DNA from: an uncultured Oscillospiraceae bacterium
GTDB taxonomy: Bacteria; Bacillota; Clostridia; Oscillospirales; Acutalibacteraceae
Length of the DNA: 18,106 nucleotides
Direction: 5' to 3'
NCBI GenBank assembly: GCA_900555545.1
Contig: USLQ01000003.1
Coordinates: forward strand, 1-18,106
A program made the translations under genes and the position numbers. Below are positions 1-6,629 of the stretch, piece after piece. Position 1 is the first letter of the stretch, and each line of letters begins with the position of its first letter. The notes beneath the pieces are model-generated. The model worked only from the letters and a program-made list of their open reading frames with translations, was not told where the DNA came from and ran no database searches.

Positions 1-355
1 TCTGCGGTAGGGAGACGAACCGCTCGCCCAGGGATTCAAACAGCGCACGCGTCTGATTGACGAGCAACGCGCCGAGCAGTGTGAGCACCCCCAGGACAAC
101 TGTCAGGATCAGCAACACCAGCAGTACCGAGGGGAATCCGCGCCCGATTTTAAGTTTGCGCTCCACAAAATGGACCGGACGCTGAAACACCATCGCGAAT
201 ACAAAGGCCATTAGAAAAGGGAACAGCGGCCAAAACAAAAATTTAAGCACCACATAACCGATTGCGATAATCAGTGCAAAAAACACAAAATTAATCAGAA
301 AGGCACGCCTGCGCTCTACCCGCAGGGATCCCTTCGTTTTATAGTCCTCTGTCAT
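1..355 (-). CDS. AI-2E/YtvI-family membrane permease (N-terminal part, runs off left edge)
   Basis: Reading leftward from ATG at 355 gives 118 residues before the window ends. A short charged N-terminus (MTEDYKTKGSLRVERRR) is followed by a membrane segment (FLINFVFFALIIAIGYVVL), a Pro/Phe-rich second segment (FLFWPLFPFLMAFVFAMVFQ) ending before RPV, a basic loop, and a third segment (VLLVLLILTVVLGVLTLLGALLV). This order and the FWPLFPFLMAF…RPV signature match the AI-2E/UPF0118 family, especially the sporulation protein YtvI of Firmicutes. Family members are about 350 residues, so roughly a third is visible. The start is set by GGGAGG about 8 nt upstream. The gene is divergent from hom. The family assignment is fairly secure, but YtvI cannot be separated from a general AI-2E permease on this fragment. 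Confidence 0.75.
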   Translation of the reverse strand, partial: MTEDYKTKGSLRVERRRAFLINFVFFALIIAIGYVVLKFLFWPLFPFLMAFVFAMVFQRPVHFVERKLKIGRGFPSVLLVLLILTVVLGVLTLLGALLVNQTRALFESLGERFVSLPQ

Positions 356-404
356 CCATACAACCTCCCGTTTCCAATACGGATGTAAACTTGTTGATGC
401 CCCT

Positions 405-433
405 ATTTTAAACGATATTTATTACAATTACAA
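405..433 (-). promoter_or_regulatory. Sigma-A-type promoter for the YtvI-like permease
   Basis: On the minus strand a -35 TTGTAA (428-433) lies exactly 17 nt from a -10 TAAAAT (405-410). The predicted start is about 45 nt upstream of the permease ATG. This is seen by motif only. Confidence 0.55.
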
Positions 434-504
434 TTCTGAAAAATAAAAAAAGGTAGAAATTTTGAAAAAATTCGGTGCGTTATCTTTATTCTACCGCCTT
501 TTTG

Positions 505-513
505 TGTTATGAT
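505..513 (+). promoter_or_regulatory. Extended -10 promoter of hom-lysC
   Basis: TGTTATGAT is an extended -10 element (TG at 505-506, TATGAT at 508-513). The -35 region is poor (TTTATT at 485-490), as is common for extended -10 promoters. It predicts transcription starting near 520, with a leader of about 88 nt before hom. Confidence 0.5.
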
Positions 514-535
514 ATTAGGGAATAACAGCTTTCAT

Positions 536-577
536 CGGGTAGTGGCTTATCCATATGCCCGTTGTCTTTTATTGTTT
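536..577 (+). terminator. Terminator-like hairpin in the hom leader (candidate attenuator)
   Basis: Positions 536-545 (CGGGTAGTGG) pair with 551-561 around a CTTAT loop, with one bulged A at 555 and two G·T pairs. The T-rich run TTGTCTTTTATTGTTT follows directly (562-577). No plus-strand gene precedes it, so it is not the end of another gene. It lies between the predicted transcription start and the hom ribosome binding site, which suggests attenuation. I could not identify an antiterminator or a known riboswitch. Confidence 0.45.
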
Positions 578-607
578 CACACGATGGACTAAGAGGGGGT
601 TCTCCAT

Positions 608-1819
608 ATGCAGCTTGCAATCATGGGCTACGGCGTCGTCGGCTCCGGTGTGGCGGAGGTGCTGATCAAAAATCACGACAGCATCGTCCGGCGCAGCGGG
701 CAGGACTCCGTACAGCTCAAATACATCCTGGATCTGAAGGATTTTCCGGATGATCCACTCCATGACCGCGTGATCAAGGACTTTAACCTGATCCTCAATG
801 ATGACGAGATCTCAATCGTTGTGGAGACGATGGGCGGCCTGCACCCCGCCTATGACTTTGTTAAAAGCCTGCTCGAACGTGGTAAGAGTGTCGTCACCTC
901 TAATAAAGAGCTTGTCGCCTCCAAGGGGGCGGAACTGCTCCGCATTGCGCGGGAACACAACGTAAATTTCCTCTTTGAGGCAAGTGTGGGCGGCGGGATC
1001 CCGATCATCCGCCCCATCAGCCAGTGCCTGGCTGCCAATATGATTGAGGAGGTCGCCGGGATCCTCAATGGAACCACCAATTTTATCCTGACCAAGATGA
1101 TTGACGACCACATGGACTTTGAGACAGCGCTCCGCCTTGCCCAGCAGAACGGCTACGCGGAGAGCGATCCCACCGCCGACATTGAGGGGATCGACTCCTG
1201 CCGTAAGATCTGCATCCTCGCCTCGCTCTGCTTCGGGTACCACGTTTATCCCGACAGCGTCTACACCGAAGGGATCAGCCGAATCACGCTGGAAGATGTG
1301 ACCTTTGCGCACAAATTTGGCAAGGTAATCAAGTTGTTGGGAATCGCCAAAAAACTGGGGGACGGGCGCGTAACGGCCTCCGTCCGCCCGTGCCTGGTAG
1401 ATCACGCCGGACAGTTTGCCAACGTGACGGATGTGTTCAATTCCATCCTCGTCCGCGGCGATGTAATCGGGGATGTGTGCTTCTATGGGCGTGGCGCCGG
1501 AAAGTTGCCAACGGCCTCCGCCGTAGTGGCGGACGTAATTGACTGTGCCAAGCACAGCCACCGCCCCAAGCTGTTTGGCTGGCAAGACGCGAAGGAGAAT
1601 TATGTAACGGATCATTTGGATGATGAGACAGCGCTCTATGTCCGGGCCACCGGAGATGAAAAGGCGGTCCTTGACGTGTTTCCGGCTGCGGAGATCACTT
1701 CCGCCAATGGAACATTTGCCTTTATCACGGATGTAGCCACAGAGCGCCAACTGCTCAACCGGCTGGCACAGATCCCGGGCATTGAAGTGCTCAGCACCCT
1801 GCGTGTGACCGATTATTGA
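608..1819 (+). CDS. hom: Homoserine dehydrogenase
   Basis: This 403-residue cytosolic enzyme reduces aspartate-4-semialdehyde to homoserine with NAD(P)H, leading to threonine and methionine. The Rossmann loop GYGVVG is at residues 7-12. Lys100 in TSNKE matches the conserved nucleotide-site lysine. The catalytic segment around residues 183-200 keeps Glu185, Asp196 and Lys200, with the spacing of yeast Glu208, Asp219 and Lys223. ASVGGGIPI (125-133) and GILNGTTNFI (151-160) are also typical. The last ~70 residues look like a divergent ACT-type regulatory domain. The length is slightly below the ~430 usual for Gram-positive Hom-ACT proteins. AGAGGGGG sits about 7 nt before the ATG. lysC follows after 82 nt in the same direction, making an aspartate-family operon. 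Confidence 0.95.
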   Translation: MQLAIMGYGVVGSGVAEVLIKNHDSIVRRSGQDSVQLKYILDLKDFPDDPLHDRVIKDFNLILNDDEISIVVETMGGLHPAYDFVKSLLERGKSVVTSNKELVASKGAELLRIAREHNVNFLFEASVGGGIPIIRPISQCLAANMIEEVAGILNGTTNFILTKMIDDHMDFETALRLAQQNGYAESDPTADIEGIDSCRKICILASLCFGYHVYPDSVYTEGISRITLEDVTFAHKFGKVIKLLGIAKKLGDGRVTASVRPCLVDHAGQFANVTDVFNSILVRGDVIGDVCFYGRGAGKLPTASAVVADVIDCAKHSHRPKLFGWQDAKENYVTDHLDDETALYVRATGDEKAVLDVFPAAEITSANGTFAFITDVATERQLLNRLAQIPGIEVLSTLRVTDY

Positions 1820-1820
1820 T

Positions 1821-1849
1821 CCCCCGTGTGTTCCAACACACGTCGGGGG
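1821..1849 (+). other. Intercistronic hairpin between hom and lysC
   Basis: CCCCC (1821-1825) plus GTGTG pairs with CACAC plus GGGGG (1845-1849), leaving GTC bulged, immediately after the hom stop codon. No T-run follows (CATAACATAACATA), so efficient intrinsic termination is unlikely. An RNA processing or stability element, or a weak attenuator, is more plausible. lysC has no convincing promoter of its own in the remaining ~50 nt. Confidence 0.5.
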
Positions 1850-1901
1850 GCATAACATAACATATCAAATTGAAAAAACACCAGTTAACGGGAGGAATAG
1901 T

Positions 1902-3107
1902 ATGGCACTCATTGTTCAGAAATTTGGCGGCAGCTCTGTTGCGAACGCCGAGCGTGTGATGAACGTTGCCAGCATCGTGACGGATACGTACCACGCCGGC
2001 AATGATGTTGTGGTCGTCGTCTCCGCACAGGGGGACACAACGGACGACCTGATTGAAAAGGCAAACGAGATCAATCCCAAGGCGTCCCGCAGGGAGAAGG
2101 ATATGCTGCTCGCCGCCGGGGAGCAGATGTCCATCGCACTGCTGGCCATGGCGATCGAAAAGCTTGGCTGCCCAGTCATTTCACTTTTGGGATGGCAGGC
2201 GGGATTTAACACCAACTCCACCTACGGCGCCGCACGGATCAAATCCGTCAACACAGATCGCCTGAGCGCGGAGCTCGATAAGCACCGCATCGTCGTTGTC
2301 GCCGGCTTCCAGGGCAAAAACAAGTACGACGACGTGACGACCCTGGGCCGCGGCGGCTCCGACACAAGCGCTGTGGCCATTGCGGCGGCACTGCACGCGG
2401 ACCGCTGCCAGATCTTCACCGACGTGGAAGGGGTCTACACCGCCGATCCGCGCAAGGTGGAGAATGCGAAAAAGCTGAAAGAGATCACCTATGATGAAAT
2501 GTTGGAGTTGGCAACGCTGGGCGCGCAGGTGCTCAACAACCGCTCTGTTGAAATGGCAAAAAAATACAATGTTGAAGTTGAGGTCCTCTCCAGCTTAAAG
2601 AGAGTGCCTGGTACAATCGTGAAGGAGGTCACCACTGTGGAAAAAATGCTGGTCAGGGGCGTAACCAAAGACAACGACATCGCGAGGATTTCAATCATCG
2701 GCCTGCCCGATACGCCCGGCATCGCCTTTAAGCTGTTCAGCGTGCTGGCAGCCAAAAAATTCAACGTCGATATCATCCTGCAGTCTGTCGGCCGTGACGG
2801 CACCAAGGACATCACCTTCACCGTGGCCAAGGACAATGCGGAGGAGACCGTGGCCACCGTACTGGAAAATTTTGATATCCCCAAGGAGAACATCGTCTGC
2901 GACACCAACGTCAGCAAGGTTTCCGTGGTGGGCGCAGGCATGGAGACACACCCGGGTACTGCCTCCACAATGTTTGAGGCGCTGTATGCCGCCGGTGTCA
3001 ACATCCAGATGATCGCCACCAGCGAGATTAAAATTTCTGTTTTGATTGATCTGGACGACGCTGATCGCGCTGTATCGGCAGTCCACAAGGCCTTTTTCCC
3101 AGATTGA
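1902..3107 (+). CDS. lysC: Aspartate kinase, alpha subunit
   Basis: This 401-residue enzyme phosphorylates aspartate, the committed step towards lysine, threonine and methionine. The kinase domain opens with KFGGSS (residues 7-12) and contains AAGEQMS (71-77), GFQG (135-138), TLGRGGSDTSA (147-157) and FTDVEGVYTADPR (172-184). Two ACT domains follow, at roughly 262-335 and 338-401. The second carries MIATSEIKISVLI, typical of the allosteric lysine/threonine site. GGGAGG lies 8 nt before the ATG. The length matches Gram-positive aspartokinase II-type enzymes. An internal in-frame start after an excellent Shine-Dalgarno sequence suggests that a separate beta subunit is made from the same gene. 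A strong terminator closes the unit. Confidence 0.96.
   Translation: MALIVQKFGGSSVANAERVMNVASIVTDTYHAGNDVVVVVSAQGDTTDDLIEKANEINPKASRREKDMLLAAGEQMSIALLAMAIEKLGCPVISLLGWQAGFNTNSTYGAARIKSVNTDRLSAELDKHRIVVVAGFQGKNKYDDVTTLGRGGSDTSAVAIAAALHADRCQIFTDVEGVYTADPRKVENAKKLKEITYDEMLELATLGAQVLNNRSVEMAKKYNVEVEVLSSLKRVPGTIVKEVTTVEKMLVRGVTKDNDIARISIIGLPDTPGIAFKLFSVLAAKKFNVDIILQSVGRDGTKDITFTVAKDNAEETVATVLENFDIPKENIVCDTNVSKVSVVGAGMETHPGTASTMFEALYAAGVNIQMIATSEIKISVLIDLDDADRAVSAVHKAFFPD
2637..3107 (+). CDS. lysC: Aspartate kinase beta subunit from internal start (ACT domains only)
   Basis: Within lysC, AAGGAGGT (2622-2629) is followed 7-8 nt later by GTG at 2637, in frame at codon 246. Translation from there gives a 156-residue product with the two ACT domains and no kinase domain. 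In Bacillus subtilis, aspartokinase II is an alpha2beta2 enzyme whose 163-residue beta subunit is made from an internal start at codon 246 of the 408-codon gene. The same codon number here, with a near-perfect ribosome binding site, supports the same arrangement. It is predicted, not proven. Met249 (ATG) in the same frame is a less well spaced alternative start. Confidence 0.65.
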   Translation: MEKMLVRGVTKDNDIARISIIGLPDTPGIAFKLFSVLAAKKFNVDIILQSVGRDGTKDITFTVAKDNAEETVATVLENFDIPKENIVCDTNVSKVSVVGAGMETHPGTASTMFEALYAAGVNIQMIATSEIKISVLIDLDDADRAVSAVHKAFFPD

Positions 3108-3120
3108 TCGTCTTTTCGGT

Positions 3121-3162
3121 CCGAGGGATCCGTCTGAACCGGATCCCTCGGTCTTTTCATTT
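3121..3162 (+). terminator. Rho-independent terminator after lysC
   Basis: A perfect 12-bp stem has arms 3121-3132 (CCGAGGGATCCG) and 3140-3151, a 7-nt loop, and the tail TCTTTTCATTT. It begins 13 nt after the lysC stop. Confidence 0.92.
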
Positions 3163-3210
3163 ACCACTATGGGGCAAAAATCCATTTAGATATTTTTAAG
3201 AAAATGCAGG

Positions 3211-3239
3211 GTTTCAATTTTATATGGGATTGGTATAAT
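3211..3239 (+). promoter_or_regulatory. Extended -10 promoter for the membrane protein/acyltransferase pair
   Basis: TGGTATAAT (3231-3239) is a consensus extended -10. The -35 region is weak (GTTTCA at 3211-3216 with a 17-nt spacer). The predicted start lies about 30 nt before the GTG start of the next gene. Confidence 0.7.
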
Positions 3240-3275
3240 AAAAGAGAGTTTTCAATTCAGACTGGAGGCGATTGA

Positions 3276-4088
3276 GTGGAAAAATATATCGACTATATTG
3301 AAAACGCCCTGGCGGGGGAATCCGGTGGTGATACCCTATACCGGTACAAGCGCCAGATACTGGATCAGATGACGGAACGCGCCCTTGAAATTACAGGTGC
3401 CGGCATGAAAGACGACCAGGTGACGTTCGACCTAATCCGTGATGAATTCTCCGATCTAAAGGCCGGGTACTTGGAATTTGCAGAGCAGTCACGCCTAAAA
3501 GCGCGGTCCAAAGCGCGGCGCAAAATGATGTTGATCGGGGCCCCCTGCTATATCCTGCTGCTGGTCGCGCTCTATCTGGCTATCAGTTTCCTGACCGGGC
3601 ACTGGGCGCAGACCTGGTTAATCATTGTGGGCGGTATTTTCCTGATGCTCCTCTTTTTTTCCGGCATCGGTATAAAAAAGCTGTGCGGTATGCGGCGTCT
3701 CTTCCATCCGTTCGCACGGCTGTTGATCGCCATCGACGTCATGCTGGTGGCAACGTTCGTTTTTCTGTTCTGTCTGATACTCTTCCACATCCCGCACATC
3801 TGGACCGTTCTGATCGGCGGGGTGATCGCCCTGCTGATCGCCGATGCAGTCTTTGCCGCGGCAACCCGGCAGAAGCTGGCGGTCATCAACTATCTGCTTT
3901 ATATTCCGGCATCTTCCGCCCTGCTGTATGTCATTCTGGGCGCGGTAGGGGCCATTCCCTGGAGCCCGGGCTGGATGATCATTTTGCTGGGAGTATTGGC
4001 GGACATCCTGGTGATCGCCGGCGTTATCATCAATAATTCCCGCTACAAGTATAAACCGGAGGTGGACGACGTATGGAACGAAAATTGA
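3276..4088 (+). CDS. Polytopic membrane protein with permease-prefix-like N-terminus
   Basis: This is a 270-residue protein of unknown function. Residues 1-80 are a charged helical cytosolic region (YIDYIENAL, then a run of acidic and basic helices) resembling the permease-prefix/DUF1700 type found on small clostridial membrane proteins; that resemblance is by pattern only. About six hydrophobic segments follow, near 85-106, 113-133, 147-170, 174-195, 202-226 and 232-252, and the tail is charged. The start is GTG, chosen because TGGAGGCG sits about 6 nt upstream and a consensus -10 lies just before it. Its end overlaps the next gene by 16 nt, which implies translational coupling with the acyltransferase. 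No catalytic motif is visible. It could be a membrane partner or regulator of that enzyme. Confidence 0.8.
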   Translation: MEKYIDYIENALAGESGGDTLYRYKRQILDQMTERALEITGAGMKDDQVTFDLIRDEFSDLKAGYLEFAEQSRLKARSKARRKMMLIGAPCYILLLVALYLAISFLTGHWAQTWLIIVGGIFLMLLFFSGIGIKKLCGMRRLFHPFARLLIAIDVMLVATFVFLFCLILFHIPHIWTVLIGGVIALLIADAVFAAATRQKLAVINYLLYIPASSALLYVILGAVGAIPWSPGWMIILLGVLADILVIAGVIINNSRYKYKPEVDDVWNEN

Positions 4089-5356
4089 CCGCCGAGCTCT
4101 GGGATAAGATGCACTACCTGTTCCGCGATTTTAATGACCGCATGGTGCATGTGGAACTCCGATATGACTATGAGATCGACTTGGACGCGCTCCGGACCGT
4201 ACTCATCTGCTTTTTTGAAAAGGCGCCCGTCCTCCACTCCAGCTTTGTGGACAGCCCAATCAATCCCTATTGGCGGGTAGAGGATTACCGCATCGATGAC
4301 GTACTCTCCGTCTATCATCCTGAGGCGGAGGCGTTGGACACATCCATTGACGAATTTTTGACCCAGTATATCCCGCCGGACAGCCCCCTGCAAATGAAGG
4401 TCGCCGTCTTTTACAGCGGCGGTAAGAGTGTGCTGTGTATCGTGGAAAACCATATGTGCATGGACGGCGGTGACTTCAAATACTTTCTCAAGGCGCTGTG
4501 CCAAAACTACAGTGACTATGTGGAACGGAAAGTCAGCCCCATTAATCTGCGGCAGGGCTCCCGCTCCTACGAGCAGGTATATGCTGATTTTTCCAAGACG
4601 GAACAGCGCATGGCGCGCAACCTATATAAAAATGTATGTGCCAAGGACACTCACAGATTCCCCCTCACACCGGACAGCATCCGGGACCGCGCCTTTATCG
4701 CCCGGCGTAAAATTGATGCCGAGCGCTTCCAAAAGATCCGCCGCTCCGGCAAAAAGCACGGTGCGACTGTGAATGATATGTTGCTGGCCGCCTACTTTTA
4801 CAGCCTGTATGAACTGGCCGGCTACCCTGAGAGCGACAGTGTGACTATCTCCTGCGCCATCGACCTGCGCCGCCACATCAAGGACGTCAGCAAAGAGGGG
4901 CTGACCAACCACACCGCCTTTATGCAGTGCAATATCCCCGAACGCGGGAGGGATATTTTCCAAACGCTCACCTATGCCAAACGCAGTGCCGAGCGGTTTA
5001 AACGGGACAAATTCATGGGACTATACGGTCTCCCTCTGCTCAAAACCGCCTACAGCATCCTGCCCTATACGGCCTCCGAGGAGATCATCAAGATCGGGTA
5101 CTCCAACCCGCTGATCGCCATGAGCAATATCGGCATTCTGGAGTCCGACCGGCTCTCGCTCGCCGGGCACCCACCGTATGACGGATACATGACGGGGGCC
5201 GTCAAGTACAAGCCATATGTGCTGCTCTCCGCCACCTCGCTCAATAACGTATTGACCCTGTCCATGTGCGTTCGGGGGAATGAGCAGGATCAGAAAACAG
5301 TGGCGCACTTCTTTGACCTGTATGAGAAAAACATCGATGTATTGATCGGAGAATAG
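4073..5356 (+). CDS. Condensation-domain/WS-DGAT-like acyltransferase
   Basis: This 427-residue protein belongs to the chloramphenicol-acetyltransferase-like fold shared by NRPS condensation domains, PapA proteins and wax ester/DGAT enzymes. The diagnostic HxxxDG motif is present as HMCMDGG (His127, Asp131, Gly132), where the histidine would act as general base in acyl transfer to a hydroxyl or amine. The N-terminal half has the usual opening (receptor strand, then APVLHSSF near 51-58). The C-terminal half contains the ISCAIDLRRHI and YKPYVLLSATSLNNVLTLSMC strands expected of the second lobe. It stands alone, with no carrier protein or adenylation domain nearby, so it is probably a lipid or small-molecule acyltransferase rather than an NRPS part. 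The ATG follows GGAGGTG within the overlapping upstream gene. The substrate is unknown. Confidence 0.8.
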   Translation: MERKLTAELWDKMHYLFRDFNDRMVHVELRYDYEIDLDALRTVLICFFEKAPVLHSSFVDSPINPYWRVEDYRIDDVLSVYHPEAEALDTSIDEFLTQYIPPDSPLQMKVAVFYSGGKSVLCIVENHMCMDGGDFKYFLKALCQNYSDYVERKVSPINLRQGSRSYEQVYADFSKTEQRMARNLYKNVCAKDTHRFPLTPDSIRDRAFIARRKIDAERFQKIRRSGKKHGATVNDMLLAAYFYSLYELAGYPESDSVTISCAIDLRRHIKDVSKEGLTNHTAFMQCNIPERGRDIFQTLTYAKRSAERFKRDKFMGLYGLPLLKTAYSILPYTASEEIIKIGYSNPLIAMSNIGILESDRLSLAGHPPYDGYMTGAVKYKPYVLLSATSLNNVLTLSMCVRGNEQDQKTVAHFFDLYEKNIDVLIGE

Positions 5357-5448
5357 TTTCCAGCTTCTGCGCGCGTCATTTTTCAATTTATTCCCCGTAT
5401 CAAGATCCTTTTTCCGAAAAAAGCGGTGGGATAAATTACCATGCAGCC

Positions 5449-5483
5449 AAAAAGCAAGGCCGGTTTGACCGGCCTTGCTTTTT
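5449..5483. terminator. Bidirectional terminator between convergent genes
   Basis: A perfect inverted repeat has arms AAAAAGCAAGGCCGGT (5449-5464) and ACCGGCCTTGCTTTTT (5468-5483) and a TTG loop. A-tracts and T-tracts at both ends allow termination in both directions. It serves the acyltransferase on the plus strand and the YhhN gene on the minus strand. Confidence 0.93.
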
Positions 5484-5549
5484 GAATTTAATATCCGATT
5501 ATCATCAATTAACCTATTCCTGGAGAAACGCCCATCTTACCATCGCGTT

Positions 5550-6290
5550 CTATAGCGCGCCCAGATACAGGATCGTCCCCGCGAGCAGGCACTGCGCCGC
5601 ATAGTAGGTGACAATGTTGACAATCCGCATCGGGCGCGGTTTTTTATCGCCAAAGTGCAGGATTCCGATCAGCGCGTCCGACGTGGCAAACAGCAGGCCG
5701 CCTCCGCCGAGGAACAGGAGCACCATGGCGCCGTCTGCCAAACCGGCCAAATAGTATTGGGCGGCCAGATAGCAGGCGTGGATCACCGTGCACACCAGGA
5801 TTGTCGTGTACACATACAGCGGGATCTTCAGCTTTCCGGGCTTCAGGTGGAACATCTTGTTGCCCGTCTGCGCAATGGCCAGTGCGATCACAAGCGCCGC
5901 CAGCTCCCACCAGGAGAACGGCTTGACCTGCGGCAGTTTGGCGGTAAGAATATAAATATAGTCCGCCAGATACAGCAGGTGCGCGATGCCAAAGGCGATC
6001 ATCCCATAAAAGAAATAGTCGTGATTTTCAATGACATCCTCATAATGCAATAAAAAGTCCCCCACCAGTGAACAGACGAGCGCGGCGAGGATGATCCAGG
6101 AGTAGATGCCCACATTGCCAGAGCACGCGATGCAGGCGATCGCAACCGCGATAAAAATCGCAGAGCAAACCATCTTCAACGTCAAGGATTTGTAATTCCG
6201 CTTGGGGTACTCGGCATACAGGAACCAGGGGACAAACACGATCTCCGCTGCGGAGATCCCAAGCATGGCGATCAGTCCAGTTGTCATCAT
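5550..6290 (-). CDS. YhhN/TMEM86-family membrane protein (lysoplasmalogenase-like)
   Basis: This 246-residue protein has about eight membrane segments. The YhhN signatures are present: CSLVGDFLLHYE followed by FFYGMIAFGIAHLLYL, then GGGGLLFATSDALIGILHFG, and a C-terminal YYAAQCLLAGTILY. In the family, the conserved Asp residues of GD and SD form the polar site that hydrolyses the vinyl-ether bond of lysoplasmalogens in characterised members. Many anaerobic clostridia make plasmalogens, so the activity would fit, but it is not shown here. GGAGGG precedes two tandem ATGs (6290 and 6287); the second has slightly better spacing (8 nt rather than 5). It lies downstream of the oad genes but behind a terminator-like hairpin. 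Confidence 0.85.
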   Translation of the reverse strand: MMTTGLIAMLGISAAEIVFVPWFLYAEYPKRNYKSLTLKMVCSAIFIAVAIACIACSGNVGIYSWIILAALVCSLVGDFLLHYEDVIENHDYFFYGMIAFGIAHLLYLADYIYILTAKLPQVKPFSWWELAALVIALAIAQTGNKMFHLKPGKLKIPLYVYTTILVCTVIHACYLAAQYYLAGLADGAMVLLFLGGGGLLFATSDALIGILHFGDKKPRPMRIVNIVTYYAAQCLLAGTILYLGAL

Positions 6291-6330
6291 TCTTTCCCTC
6301 CATCAGGCTCAATCGGCCAACTGATTCTTC

Positions 6331-6378
6331 ACAAAAACAAATCCCCGGCCGAGCAGATGGTACGGCCGCCCGCCGGGG
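6331..6378 (-). terminator. Terminator after the small OadG-like gene
   Basis: On the minus strand CCCCGGC (from 6378 to 6372) pairs with GCCGGGG (6349-6343), with further GC-rich pairing possible inside (CGGCCG). ATTTGTTTTTGTG follows. It separates the oad genes from the YhhN gene. Confidence 0.65.
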
Positions 6379-6401
6379 AAAATTTTATTGTTTATCGCGT
6401 G

Positions 6402-6596
6402 TTACGCCTGCGCCTCATCGGAGGCGTCACCCTTTTTGTGCTTCTTGGTGCGCGGCTTATCGGAAAAGACCTTTTCCAGTATAACCATGCACACCACAAT
6501 GACACCAATGACGATAAAAATACCGATCATGCCGATCAGCAGCGTCGGCAGGGAAGATAAAAACGCACTCAAATTGATAATGCTCAAAGAAAACAT
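6402..6596 (-). CDS. Small OadG-like subunit of a Na+-pumping decarboxylase
   Basis: This 64-residue protein has one membrane helix (about residues 16-40, LPTLLIGMIGIFIVIGVIVVCMVIL) followed by EKVF and a charged Lys- and Asp/Glu-rich tail. That is the architecture of the gamma (OadG) subunit, which anchors and assembles sodium-translocating decarboxylases. The start is placed at ATG 6596 because AAAGGAG lies 10 nt upstream. An in-frame TTG nine bases further up would fall directly on the ribosome binding site. It follows oadB by 33 nt on the same strand, so the two are surely co-transcribed. It is shorter than many OadG proteins and matches the 'OadG-related small' variants of clostridia. 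A biotin carrier or carboxyltransferase subunit is not nearby. Confidence 0.75.
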   Translation of the reverse strand: MFSLSIINLSAFLSSLPTLLIGMIGIFIVIGVIVVCMVILEKVFSDKPRTKKHKKGDASDEAQA

Positions 6597-6629
6597 AGCA
6601 GTCAAACTCCTTTCAGCTCAATTACGCCC

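Noticed and set aside
356..607. Lysine riboswitch or T-box upstream of hom-lysC
   Set aside because: The leader after the predicted start is only ~88 nt, and I see neither the T-box AGGGTGG-like element nor the conserved lysine-riboswitch core.
812..1858. 348-codon open frame antisense to hom
   Set aside because: It lies entirely opposite a gene with full family motifs, has no family-like features, and is explained by GC-rich third-position codon bias.
6402..6605. TTG start at 6605 for the OadG-like protein
   Set aside because: It abuts the AAAGGAG sequence, leaving no spacing. ATG 6596 has 10 nt spacing.
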